From positions 1-54,857 of the forward strand of contig JAZOAI010000016.1 of assembly GCA_045595365.1 (NCBI GenBank): a stretch of 54,857 nt of DNA, in the 5' to 3' direction. The DNA comes from SIG480 sp045595365 (GTDB lineage Bacteria > Bacillota > Clostridia > Oscillospirales > JAAYXM01). The notes under the pieces were generated by a model that ran no database searches, had not been told where the DNA came from, and saw nothing but the letters and a program-made list of their open reading frames with translations. A program made the translations under genes and the position numbers. Of this stretch, positions 8,516 to 16,514 are shown in pieces. How positions within the stretch are numbered: position 1 is the first letter of the stretch; each line of letters opens with the position of its first letter.

Positions 8516-9463
8516 TCATTTCCTGTTTTCTTCGATGAATTTTGCAATCTCAGAGTAAGGACGAGCACCTGTTGATGCGCCGACTTCCATTATAATGTGT
8601 GCGCCTACTGCATTACCGATAACGCATGCTTCTTCCATAGATTTGCCGTTTGCAATACCGTAAAGGAAGCCTGCACACCACGAGTCACCTGCGCCTGTTG
8701 TATCAACGGGGTTTTTGCGCATAAACGGAGCAACATACTTGCCCTCAGCCTCGCGGCTTTCGCGGTAGTAGCAACCGTCTTTGCCAACTTTAATAGCAAC
8801 GTGGGAAACGCCACAATCAAAGAAGCAGTCAGCAATCTTTGCGTGGTCAGTTTCTCCCCCTGCAAGCTCGATTGCCTCTTCAATGCTCGGAATGAAGTAG
8901 TCAACATACTGGAGTGCAGGCTTAAGAACGCTCATCCAACGGCCTGTGCCGTCCCATGCTGTGTCAAGAGCTGTGATCTTGCCCATCTCCTTTGCGCGCT
9001 TTAAGACTTTTGCACAATCTTCGCCGTCAAACTTGTTCATAAGCATTGACCCTGCAACAAAAACTATTTTAGAATCTGCAATAATATCAAAGTTGACATC
9101 ATCATAACAGAAGGTATCGTTTGTTCCCTTGCAGTGAAGGAATGAACGCTCGCCGGTTTCGTCGACAAGAACAATTGAGGAAGAGCTGTCCTCACCCTTT
9201 GCTACAACAAGGCCGTCAACATTAACGCCCTTCTCAACAAGAGAGCTCTTTAAGAACATTCCAAAGCCGTCATCTCCGACTTTACCGATAAGGGCGATTT
9301 TTGAACCCATAACCGCCATATCGATACCCGTATTCACTGCACAGCCACCGCTATAAAGCTTGATGCTGTTGAGAAGATTGAGCTTTCCCTTTTCCGGAAG
9401 CTCGTTTACACCCTTACAAATAGCGTCGGCAACAAGGATACCGACACATGCGACGTCATACAT
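8516..9463 (-). CDS. PfkB family carbohydrate kinase
   Basis: Phosphorylates a sugar or nucleoside hydroxyl with ATP; the substrate is unknown. The 315-residue protein has PfkB signature 1 (YSGGCAVNTGIDMAVMGSK) and signature 2 with the anion hole and catalytic Asp (VDTTGAGDSWCAGFLYG). I place the start at the ATG after AAAGGTGG with 7-nt spacing; an in-frame ATG eight codons upstream lies before that box and lacks one. It has its own promoter and forms a two-gene unit with the ROK repressor. In context its substrate is likely an intermediate of the amino-sugar or cyclitol cluster. Confidence 0.85.
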   Translation of the reverse strand: MYDVACVGILVADAICKGVNELPEKGKLNLLNSIKLYSGGCAVNTGIDMAVMGSKIALIGKVGDDGFGMFLKSSLVEKGVNVDGLVVAKGEDSSSSIVLVDETGERSFLHCKGTNDTFCYDDVNFDIIADSKIVFVAGSMLMNKFDGEDCAKVLKRAKEMGKITALDTAWDGTGRWMSVLKPALQYVDYFIPSIEEAIELAGGETDHAKIADCFFDCGVSHVAIKVGKDGCYYRESREAEGKYVAPFMRKNPVDTTGAGDSWCAGFLYGIANGKSMEEACVIGNAVGAHIIMEVGASTGARPYSEIAKFIEENRK

Positions 9464-9478
9464 ACAAATACCACCTTT

Positions 9479-9499
9479 TATATACATTTTATGTATATA
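9479..9499. promoter_or_regulatory. Candidate operator palindrome at the kinase-ROK promoter
   Basis: A perfect inverted repeat, TATATACAT / ATGTATATA with a 3-nt centre, lies between the -10 and the ribosome binding site of the PfkB kinase gene. It overlaps the last base of the -10. Its position suits repression, possibly autoregulation by the ROK protein encoded in the same unit. AT-rich palindromes can arise by chance. Confidence 0.35.
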
Positions 9500-9527
9500 T
9501 TTTAATAAATTTTTCCTGTTAAGTCAA
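9499..9527 (-). promoter_or_regulatory. Promoter of the PfkB-ROK unit
   Basis: TTGACT (9522-9527), 17 nt, then TAAAAT (9499-9504) on the minus strand, just after the terminator that ends the upstream dehydrogenase gene. Confidence 0.6.
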
Positions 9528-9544
9528 TAGGTTGTCTTCAAAAA

Positions 9545-9576
9545 GTATGCCCTGCATTTTCACGCAGGGCATACTA
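9545..9576 (-). terminator. Terminator after the Gfo/Idh/MocA gene
   Basis: A perfect 12-bp stem, AGTATGCCCTGC with its complement and an 8-nt loop, has a T-run on the minus strand only. It divides the deacetylase-isomerase-dehydrogenase unit from the kinase-ROK unit. Confidence 0.8.
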
Positions 9577-9585
9577 ACTCAAGTC

Positions 9586-10626
9586 TTAAAGATCAATGAC
9601 CTTTCCTGTTTCAGCAGACTCATATGCTGCCTTGATTATGCGCTGTGCCCAAACAGCATCAGCTGCAGGAACCTCAACGGGTGCGCCGTCGCGGTGTGAG
9701 CGGCCGAAGGAATCAAGCTCCTTCGTATACATATTGCCGAATTCGACGTTGACTTCCATCGGCTTGACTTCGTTTCTTGTCTGCTGTGCATCATAGCCTG
9801 CAGAGCTGTCAGCCGCAATAACCTCGATTGTTCCGCCCTCTACCTGAGAAAGGGTTCCGCAAGCAACGATTGAGCCGCTTGTGCCGTAAATCTCAAGCTT
9901 ACTTGCTACAGCATCAGGAATGTTGAAGTTTGACTCAACATATGCAACTGCGCCATTTTCAAGCTGCATCATAAGAGAAGCCTGGTCCTCAACCTCGTAG
10001 GAGAAGGTGTTTGTGCTTGCAAAAGCTGCAACGCGCTTTGCCTTTGAACCTACGATATACTGGAGAAGGTCGATGCAGTGAACACCGAGATCCATAAGTG
10101 CGCCGCCACCGGAGAGAGCCTTTACCTGGCGCCATGCACCCGGGATTTCAGGATACCAGCAGCTAAACTGTGCGCGGCAGGATACAACCTGGCCAATTTT
10201 TCCGGACTGAACGATTTCGCGGATTTTGCTGTTGTATGCGTGGAAACGCATAAGGAAGCCTGTCGCAATCTTAACGCCCTCTTCCTCACATACGCGAAGA
10301 ACTTCTTCTGCATCTGCAATATCAAGGCAAATCGGCTTCTCAAGGAGAATGTCCTTCTTTGCGCGAGCTGCGTCAATCGCCTGCTCCTTGTGGCAATTTA
10401 CGGGAGATGCGATGTAAACTACATCAACCTCAGGGTCTGCAAGAAGCGCCTTGTGGTCTGTGTATGCGCGCTTTGCGCCATATTTTACGCGGAGATTTTC
10501 TGCAAGCTCATCGTTAATTTCCATAACGGCAATAAGCTCTGCCTCATCGGAAAGCATCATGCCGGGAAGTGTACGTCTGTCAGCGATACCGCCGGCACCA
10601 ATTACGCCCCATCTGACTTTTTTCAT
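9586..10626 (-). CDS. Gfo/Idh/MocA family NAD(P)-dependent oxidoreductase
   Basis: The 346-residue protein has an N-terminal Rossmann domain (GVIGAGGIADRRTLPGM, residues 7-23) and the family EKP motif (DILLEKPICLDIADAEEV, about 94-111), whose Lys is usually catalytic. The C-terminal alpha/beta domain carries GGGALMDLGVHCIDLLQYI. Relatives oxidise or reduce hydroxyls of sugars, sugar phosphates or inositols. It is third in a co-directional run after the PIG-L and NagB-like genes, with 29 nt to the latter, and its own RBS (AGTGAGG). The natural substrate is not predictable from sequence; the context suggests an amino sugar or inosose-type intermediate. Confidence 0.87.
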   Translation of the reverse strand: MKKVRWGVIGAGGIADRRTLPGMMLSDEAELIAVMEINDELAENLRVKYGAKRAYTDHKALLADPEVDVVYIASPVNCHKEQAIDAARAKKDILLEKPICLDIADAEEVLRVCEEEGVKIATGFLMRFHAYNSKIREIVQSGKIGQVVSCRAQFSCWYPEIPGAWRQVKALSGGGALMDLGVHCIDLLQYIVGSKAKRVAAFASTNTFSYEVEDQASLMMQLENGAVAYVESNFNIPDAVASKLEIYGTSGSIVACGTLSQVEGGTIEVIAADSSAGYDAQQTRNEVKPMEVNVEFGNMYTKELDSFGRSHRDGAPVEVPAADAVWAQRIIKAAYESAETGKVIDL

Positions 10627-10655
10627 TATTATAACCTCACTTCTTATTCAAAATC

Positions 10656-11603
10656 TTAGTTGCACTCTGCAACAAGCGGACCTGCAAGCTCTTCAAGGAA
10701 GAAAAGCTTTCCGGGAATTGTCGGCATATAAGAAGAAGTAACCCACTTATCCGGGCCGTAGCGGAGAGTCATCCAGAGAGACATTCCCTGCCACTGCATA
10801 CCGCGTGAAAGTGCGCCGTCGCATCCTCCGATTATGCGGTCAGACTGAAGAATGAGGCCCGGGCCGATTGTGTTAGCGCGGCACGGAACAAGAGTTGTTC
10901 TGCTCTTGAAGCTTGTGATTGCGTTCTGCTCGATTGTGAGCGGATGGAGATTTGCACCGATGCGGTACATCTGGCTCTTCCACTCTTCCTCTGTTGCAAA
11001 CTCACCTGCAAAATGCGGCTCCCAGAATGCAATATGGCACATACGGCCGATTCCGAAGGTTGTGATGAGACGAGCGCCCTCAGCCTTGAGCTTTGCAATC
11101 TTCTCCGGATATGTCGGGAGATTGTCTTTAGTTGCAAAGTTGCGCTGATTTTCAGGAACAGTCTTGTTTATCTTGCTGTAGAAAGCATCGCGCATTGCGT
11201 ATGTAAATGAACCGGGGTTTGATGAATCGAGAGTGTTTCCCTCTGCATCACTCCACTCGTCCATATTGAAGCCGTAAACGTGTGAGCAGTCAATGTCCCA
11301 CTCATTGAGGAAGTATGCTGCCCAGCGATACATGCCCATCGGGCCTGCCGGAAGAATCATCGCAAGCTTGATTCCCTCGTCTCTTGCCATTTTGATCTGA
11401 TTTGCAATCTCGTGGCCCATCATCATATCAAATTCAGCAACATTCTTGCAGGAAACCGGTTTGAAATCAGGATGCCAGAAAGACTGACGCTCAAAAATAG
11501 CCTCAGGAGCATTTGAGCAACACTTATCAATTTTTTCAAAATCCCAACCTGCGGGATAAATTGCTTCTGTTAAAGAGCCTTTAACTGTGCTGATAAAGTT
11601 CAT
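10656..11603 (-). CDS. NagB-like (glucosamine-6-phosphate isomerase/deaminase superfamily) protein, atypical active site
   Basis: The 315-residue protein is longer than NagB (about 266). It matches the NagB fold at GFNMDEWSD (equivalent of TFNMDEYVG, carrying the Asp72-type base) and at FGIGRMCHIAFWEP (equivalent of GGVGNDGHIAFNEP). The His143 and Glu148 equivalents are kept, but the Asp141 position is Met and its neighbours are Arg and Cys. The ring-opening relay is therefore altered, and a plain glucosamine-6-phosphate deaminase call would be unsafe. It may isomerise or deaminate another amino-sugar phosphate. The start follows AGGAGG. It lies 32 nt after the PIG-L deacetylase gene and 29 nt before the dehydrogenase gene. 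Confidence 0.75.
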   Translation of the reverse strand: MNFISTVKGSLTEAIYPAGWDFEKIDKCCSNAPEAIFERQSFWHPDFKPVSCKNVAEFDMMMGHEIANQIKMARDEGIKLAMILPAGPMGMYRWAAYFLNEWDIDCSHVYGFNMDEWSDAEGNTLDSSNPGSFTYAMRDAFYSKINKTVPENQRNFATKDNLPTYPEKIAKLKAEGARLITTFGIGRMCHIAFWEPHFAGEFATEEEWKSQMYRIGANLHPLTIEQNAITSFKSRTTLVPCRANTIGPGLILQSDRIIGGCDGALSRGMQWQGMSLWMTLRYGPDKWVTSSYMPTIPGKLFFLEELAGPLVAECN

Positions 11604-11635
11604 AGTATTTCCCTCCTATTTATTTTTAAATAAAT

Positions 11636-12346
11636 TTATGGCAAATGTCTCTTGGTTGTCTGGCGAAGATGTGCCTTGCAGGTCTTAAACCCTTCAGCAT
11701 ACATAACTCCGCACTGCAGACCTCGGCCGCGGGTACATGACCTTACAAACTCGATGAAGTCGATTTTGTCATGCTCACGCATCCAGACAATCTGGCTTTC
11801 GTGGCACTCTACCGCAGAAAGCTTCTGATCGATATAGTCCGTAACGTCAACATACATTTCCGGAACAAAGTTTGTTCCTGCAAGATTGTCCATATAGTAA
11901 ATCGGGACAACTGCCTCCGTTGCTTTCCCCGTTTCCGGGAACATATGCCCGACTGTTGCCGTGAAGCTCGTTTCAAAAACAAGCTCACTTACCTGGAGAT
12001 GGTCGTTCATATAATCATCGGGGCCGTGTGTGATAATAAAATCGGGGCGAACCTCGCGGATTATTCTGACAACCTCACGGCGGACGTCGATGTTGTCTGC
12101 ATAAATCATACAATCTCCAACATCAACGTTATAAACCTTCTTTACTCCGAGAACTTCTCCTGCATTCTCAGCTTCCTTCTCACGCATAGGCCCGAGTTCA
12201 TCAGGCATAATCACTGCATGGCCCATATTTCCGTTGCAAACGTGGCAGGTGTAGACTTCATAGCCTTCCTTAGCCATACGCGCAAGAGTTCCGCCACAAG
12301 AAAGCTCAAGGTCATCGGGATGAGAACCTATAGCAAGCACTCTCAT
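11636..12346 (-). CDS. PIG-L/LmbE family deacetylase
   Basis: Zinc-dependent N-deacetylase of an amino-sugar-type substrate. The zinc motif is SHPDDLELSCGGTLA at residues about 7-21, and the second motif HGPDDYMNDH supplies the other His. That is the LmbE/PIG-L set seen in MshB, BshB and diacetylchitobiose deacetylase. I start at MRVLAIGSHPDD, giving 236 residues: the AAAGGA box is 9 nt upstream of this ATG but abuts the ATG three codons earlier. There is no signal peptide, so it acts in the cytoplasm. It is first of the deacetylase-isomerase-dehydrogenase run, after the DegT terminator; I found no convincing separate promoter. Confidence 0.87.
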   Translation of the reverse strand: MRVLAIGSHPDDLELSCGGTLARMAKEGYEVYTCHVCNGNMGHAVIMPDELGPMREKEAENAGEVLGVKKVYNVDVGDCMIYADNIDVRREVVRIIREVRPDFIITHGPDDYMNDHLQVSELVFETSFTATVGHMFPETGKATEAVVPIYYMDNLAGTNFVPEMYVDVTDYIDQKLSAVECHESQIVWMREHDKIDFIEFVRSCTRGRGLQCGVMYAEGFKTCKAHLRQTTKRHLP

Positions 12347-12382
12347 TTTTTTCATTCCTTTCAATGCATTTTTACTAATCAA

Positions 12383-12418
12383 TATGGAAAAAACGGACAA
12401 GAGTCCGTTTTTCCATAA
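12383..12418 (-). terminator. Terminator or attenuator between the DegT and PIG-L genes
   Basis: Stem ACGGAC/GTCCGT with a 4-nt loop, extended by A-T pairs into a T-run on the minus strand. It lies 20 nt after the DegT stop. Because no clear promoter follows it, partial read-through probably feeds the genes downstream. Confidence 0.7.
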
Positions 12419-12438
12419 TGCTAAGATTTATTATAAAC

Positions 12439-13707
12439 CTACATTGTGTGCTTTGCAAGAACTTCTTTAACTGCAGCGATGCAGCGCTCGATGTGCTCCG
12501 GCTCCCATGACGGATGGAGGAAGAGGCTGAATGTCTCTGCGCGGAGAGATTTAGCCTTCGGGCATACTACATTTGCATAGTCAACTGATTTCGGATTAGT
12601 GAATTCCTTTGATTCAAACGGGAACTTAGCTGTACCGAAGCCGTTATGCTCCTTGTATGCCTTCTCCTCGTATGCTTCCGGCCACTGAATGCCATAGCAC
12701 GGGATGTTAAGAGCCATAAGCTCCTTAACTACGCCGTCAGCCTCGATGTCAAGAACTGAGAGGTCGAGGTTGATCGGGTACCACCAGTAGGAGTTCTTAC
12801 GCTCTGCTGTGTTTGTCGGGAGCTTCTTGATTCCCTTGAGACCTGTGAATGCTTCGTCGTACATCTTAGCGTACTTAAGACGGCGAGCGAGGTTCCAGGA
12901 ATCAAAACGCTTAAGCTCGTTGATACCGATGAGAGACTGCATCTCTGTCATACGGTAGTTGAATCCAACGCGGTTGTGGATATACGGAAGCTTCTCCTCA
13001 AGAGCGAGCATGCTCATACGCTTTTTTACGTCGTAACCATGATCGCGGAAGGAACGGCACTCCCAGCCCACTTCTTCGTCGTTTGTAACAACCATGCCGC
13101 CTTCGCCGCCGGTTGTGAAGTGCTTGCTCTGGCAGAAGCTGAAGCAGCCTACATCACCGATAAGGCCAGCTTTTGTTCCCTTATACTCACCGCCGAAGCA
13201 CTGTGCGCAGTCTTCAACGATCTTAAGGTTGTGCTTCTTAGCAATTTCAAGAATCGGGCCCATATCTGCAACGCCGCCGTAGAGGTGAACAACAACGATA
13301 GCTTTTGTTCTCTCTGTGATGCGGTGCTCGATGTCAGCCGGGTCGATTGTGTGGTCGTCAGTAACGTCTGCAAACACCGGAATAGCGCCTGCCTGAACAA
13401 CTGAGAAGGAAGATGCGATAAAGGAATAGGACGGAACGATAACTTCGTCGCCGGGGCCGATTCCGAGAGCGGAAAGAGCGATATGTAACGCTGCTGTTCC
13501 GTTTGTGCAGGAGATAGCCATCTTTGCACCGATCCACTCTCTCCATGCCTCTTCAAACTGCATACCTACCGGACCTGTCCAGTAGCAGACCTTACCTGTT
13601 CTGAGGAGGTCAGCAACCTGGTCGGGAGTCTCCGGTGCAAGCTCCGGCCACATCGGAAAACCGAGTTCTGCGATACCGGCGCCGTTCATTACTTTTTCTT
13701 CAGCCAT
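12439..13707 (-). CDS. DegT/DnrJ/EryC1/StrS family PLP-dependent aminotransferase
   Basis: Transfers an amino group to a keto-sugar or keto-cyclitol. At 422 residues it is slightly longer than typical. PLP contacts are visible: the phosphate loop NGTAALH (69-75), Asp166 (VEDCAQ) for the pyridine nitrogen, and Lys195 in CQSKHFTTGGEGG as the Schiff-base lysine. The aminotransferase is therefore intact, unlike the DegT-fold dehydratases that lost the Lys. It has a strong promoter and is the first gene of the cluster. Together with a dehydrogenase (alcohol to ketone) it forms the usual pair for making or breaking an amino-sugar or aminocyclitol. The RBS is AAGGGG, 9 nt from the ATG. Confidence 0.88.
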   Translation of the reverse strand: MAEEKVMNGAGIAELGFPMWPELAPETPDQVADLLRTGKVCYWTGPVGMQFEEAWREWIGAKMAISCTNGTAALHIALSALGIGPGDEVIVPSYSFIASSFSVVQAGAIPVFADVTDDHTIDPADIEHRITERTKAIVVVHLYGGVADMGPILEIAKKHNLKIVEDCAQCFGGEYKGTKAGLIGDVGCFSFCQSKHFTTGGEGGMVVTNDEEVGWECRSFRDHGYDVKKRMSMLALEEKLPYIHNRVGFNYRMTEMQSLIGINELKRFDSWNLARRLKYAKMYDEAFTGLKGIKKLPTNTAERKNSYWWYPINLDLSVLDIEADGVVKELMALNIPCYGIQWPEAYEEKAYKEHNGFGTAKFPFESKEFTNPKSVDYANVVCPKAKSLRAETFSLFLHPSWEPEHIERCIAAVKEVLAKHTM

Positions 13708-13729
13708 TTTAATTTACCCCTTTTCATTT

Positions 13730-13750
13730 TTAATTCAGTAACTGGATTAA
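13730..13750. promoter_or_regulatory. Candidate operator at the DegT promoter
   Basis: TTAATTCAG and CTGGATTAA flank a 3-nt centre, matching as an inverted repeat at 8 of 9 positions. It begins five bases downstream of the -10, across the expected start of transcription, a typical repressor position. The ROK protein of the cluster is the likely ligand-responsive binder, but the sequence differs from the palindrome at 9479-9499. Confidence 0.45.
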
Positions 13751-13754
13751 TTGC

Positions 13755-13783
13755 ATTATACACCAAACCCACCAATTTTTCAA
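13755..13783 (-). promoter_or_regulatory. Promoter of the DegT cluster
   Basis: TTGAAA (13778-13783), 17 nt, then TATAAT (13755-13760) on the minus strand. Confidence 0.7.
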
Positions 13784-13870
13784 GTCCTTTTTTTGGCAAA
13801 GTTGACCCACAAAGAAATATTCAGCACTTTGCACAAAAGACGACCTTTAAAATCAGCATAATAACGAAGG

Positions 13871-14590
13871 CTATTTTCTCCTGTAAATTGTCTTTGTTTC
13901 GTCAGTTTCCGTTCCGTCAGGATTTTTGAGAATAAGCGTTGGCAAAAGCTTAATGCCGCTCCCCCCTCCCTTTCTCGCCTCAACAAGGACAAGTGAAGGC
14001 TCGGCCGCTACTGTGTCCTGAACAAGGCGCATCCGCTTCGGGTGCATATTGTGCTTTATGAGAGACTCAAACAAATCACCGAGGCGCGACGGGCGGTAAA
14101 CAAGAGAAAAAGCCCCGCCGAACCTTAAAAGATATGCTGCCGCACTGCAGACATCGTCTATCGTGCAGCAAAGCTCCATCCTCGCACAAAGAAGTTCCTG
14201 ACGTTCAGTCCGGATTCCTCCCCCTATCTGCATAAACGGAGGGTTTGAGACTACCGCATCAAAGCTTGCGGCAGAAAACTCGCGCGCAACATTTTTCAAA
14301 TCCATATTGAAGACGCGCATACGTGCCTTAAGGTTATTGTGGGCTACATTCTTCTCGGCGAGAAGTGCCGCACCCTCAACAATCTCAACTCCGCAAATCG
14401 AAATTTCCGGATGCCGAGCCGCGAGAAGGATTGAAACCGCCCCACATCCGCAACCAAGGTCGCAAACCTTGTCTCTTTTTCTAACCTTTGCAAATTCGGA
14501 AAGAAGCATAGCATCAGTTCCGAGCTTTAGATATTTCGGGTCCTGTTCCATAACAAACCCATTTATCCCCAATTCGTCAAGGCTCAACAA
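13871..14590 (-). CDS. tRNA1(Val) (adenine37-N6)-methyltransferase TrmN6-like / YabB family
   Basis: A SAM-dependent N6-adenine methyltransferase of about 239 residues. It shows the SAM site VCDLGCGCGAVSILLA, an acidic strand end (GVEIVEGA) and the N6-methyltransferase motif NPPF (VVSNPPFMQIGGG). The N-terminal LGTDAMLLSEFA is typical of the YfiC/YabB group that acts on tRNA. Start codon: the AAAGGA box sits 1-2 nt from a GTG at 14596 but 7 nt from a TTG two codons later, so I place the start at the TTG. It is alone on its strand; the next promoter, for rny, points away. Confidence 0.85.
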   Translation of the reverse strand: MLSLDELGINGFVMEQDPKYLKLGTDAMLLSEFAKVRKRDKVCDLGCGCGAVSILLAARHPEISICGVEIVEGAALLAEKNVAHNNLKARMRVFNMDLKNVAREFSAASFDAVVSNPPFMQIGGGIRTERQELLCARMELCCTIDDVCSAAAYLLRFGGAFSLVYRPSRLGDLFESLIKHNMHPKRMRLVQDTVAAEPSLVLVEARKGGGSGIKLLPTLILKNPDGTETDETKTIYRRK

Positions 14591-14684
14591 AGTCACATCC
14601 TTTCCGTCTTTATGTTATATTGCAAGCCCTAAAAAGTCAAGGCGAAAAAATTTTAATATTTTTTCAATATTCATTCAGTTTTCC

Positions 14685-14713
14685 TTGACATATTGCTCTT
14701 TTACAATTAAAAT
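14685..14713 (+). promoter_or_regulatory. Promoter of rny
   Basis: TTGACA (14685-14690), 17 nt, then TAAAAT (14708-14713). The leader to the rny ATG is about 120 nt; I saw no recognisable riboswitch in it. Confidence 0.55.
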
Positions 14714-14841
14714 ATAATAGTGGATAATATCGTTGTTATTGATTTGCGCTGTGCGGCTTGCCGCATTTTACAATAACTTGATTTATTACATATTTTCAAA
14801 TTTAAGATTCAAAAGGCTAAAAAGGAGGTAATGTTTAAAAC

Positions 14842-16407
14842 ATGGAAATTTTCGGAATGTCCCTTGTAACTTTCGTGATAATTGCGGCGTGTTTCGTTCT
14901 CATCGCCGTTCTGGCATTTGTTTTCGGCATTACTTTCCGCAAAAAGATTGCAGAAAAAACGATTAGCAGTGCAGAAACTGAAGCAAAGCGAATTGTTAAT
15001 GACTCTATAAAAACTGCGGAAAGTAAAAAAAGAGAGCTTTTAATCGAAGCCAAGGAAGAAATCCACAAGAACAGAACAGAATTTGACCGCGAAATGAAAG
15101 AAAGGCGCTCAGAGCTTCAGAAGCAGGAGCGCAGAGTTATTCAGAGAGAGGAATCTCTCGATAAAAAGCACGAGGCAGCAGAACAAAAGGAAGCTCTCCT
15201 CGACAAAAAGATTAAGGACAACGACGCCCTCAACGAGGAGTTGAAGCTGGTAAAGCGCAGTCAGCTTGAGATGCTCGAAAAAATTTCGGGCTACACCGTG
15301 GAAGAAGCTAAACAGTTTCTTATTCAGAACCTTGAATCCGAAGTTCGCCACGATTACGCCGTTCTCCTCAAAAACCTTGAGGAGCAGTTCAAGGAAGAGT
15401 CAGACGAAAAAGCCCGCAGGCTCATTTCTCTCGCTATTCAGAAGTGCGCGGCAGACCACGTTGCAGAGGCTACGGTTTCGGTCGTTCCGCTTCCGAATGA
15501 CGAAATGAAAGGTCGCATCATCGGCCGCGAGGGCAGAAACATCCGCACTCTCGAAACCCTCACAGGTGTTGACCTTATAATCGACGACACTCCCGAGGCT
15601 ATCACACTTTCAAGCTTTGACCCCGTGCGCCGCGAGGTTGCAAGGCTCTCGCTTGAAAAGCTCATCGCCGACGGCCGTATCCACCCTGCAAGGATCGAAG
15701 AAATGGTCGAAAAGGCCCGCCGCGAGGTTGACCTTGTCATCAAGCAGGAGGGTGAGCGCGCAACCTTCGATACAGGTGTTCACGGGCTCCACCCCGAAAT
15801 CATCAAGCTTCTCGGCCGTCTCCGCTTCCGCACGAGCTACGGCCAGAACGTTCTCAAGCATTCTATCGAGGTTGCTCACATCGCAGGCCTTCTCGCCGCA
15901 GAGCTCGGGGTTGACGTTATGCTCGCAAAGCGCGCAGGTCTTCTCCACGACATCGGTAAATCCGTTGACCACGAGGTTGAAGGCTCTCACATTTCAATCG
16001 GTGTTGATATCGCCAAGAAGTACAAGGAAAACGAAGAAATTGTTCACGCTATCCACGCTCACCACGGTGACGTTGAAGCGAAAACCGTCATCGCATGTCT
16101 TGTCCAGGCTGCCGACGCTATCAGCGCTGCGCGCCCGGGCGCTCGCCGCGAAAACCTTGAAAACTACATCAAGCGTCTTGAAAAGCTTGAGGAAATCGCA
16201 ACATCCTTCCCCGGAGTTGAGCGCTCCTTCGCAATTCAGGCAGGCCGCGAGGTTCGCATCATAGTTAACCCCGAGAAGGTTAATGACGACGAACTCATTC
16301 TCCTTTCACACGACCTTGCAAAGAAGATTGAGGACGAGCTTGAATATCCGGGTCAGATCAAGGTTCACCTTGTCCGCGAAACCCGCGCGATTGACTACGC
16401 GAAATAA
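14842..16407 (+). CDS. rny: Ribonuclease Y
   Basis: A membrane-anchored endoribonuclease that starts bulk mRNA decay in Firmicutes. The 521-residue protein has an N-terminal transmembrane helix (about 5-28), a long charged coiled coil (about 30-200), a KH RNA-binding domain with GRIIGREGRNIR (about 224-235), and an HD metal-binding domain with LLHDIGKS (His369-Asp370) and HAHHGD. The start follows AAGGAGG. It leads the rny-ymdB-yhaO-like run. Confidence 0.97.
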   Translation: MEIFGMSLVTFVIIAACFVLIAVLAFVFGITFRKKIAEKTISSAETEAKRIVNDSIKTAESKKRELLIEAKEEIHKNRTEFDREMKERRSELQKQERRVIQREESLDKKHEAAEQKEALLDKKIKDNDALNEELKLVKRSQLEMLEKISGYTVEEAKQFLIQNLESEVRHDYAVLLKNLEEQFKEESDEKARRLISLAIQKCAADHVAEATVSVVPLPNDEMKGRIIGREGRNIRTLETLTGVDLIIDDTPEAITLSSFDPVRREVARLSLEKLIADGRIHPARIEEMVEKARREVDLVIKQEGERATFDTGVHGLHPEIIKLLGRLRFRTSYGQNVLKHSIEVAHIAGLLAAELGVDVMLAKRAGLLHDIGKSVDHEVEGSHISIGVDIAKKYKENEEIVHAIHAHHGDVEAKTVIACLVQAADAISAARPGARRENLENYIKRLEKLEEIATSFPGVERSFAIQAGREVRIIVNPEKVNDDELILLSHDLAKKIEDELEYPGQIKVHLVRETRAIDYAK

Positions 16408-16514
16408 TAACACAATAAATTTTTAAAAATACAGTGGTGTAATCCTGATATTTGTGATACAATATCATAAAGATTATGCCACTGCATTTATTTTATCAGA
16501 AAGAGGTATCCCCC

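Noticed and set aside
8516..9487. Longer start of the PfkB kinase at 9487
   Set aside because: The eight extra codons contain the AAAGGTGG ribosome binding site used by the ATG at 9463.
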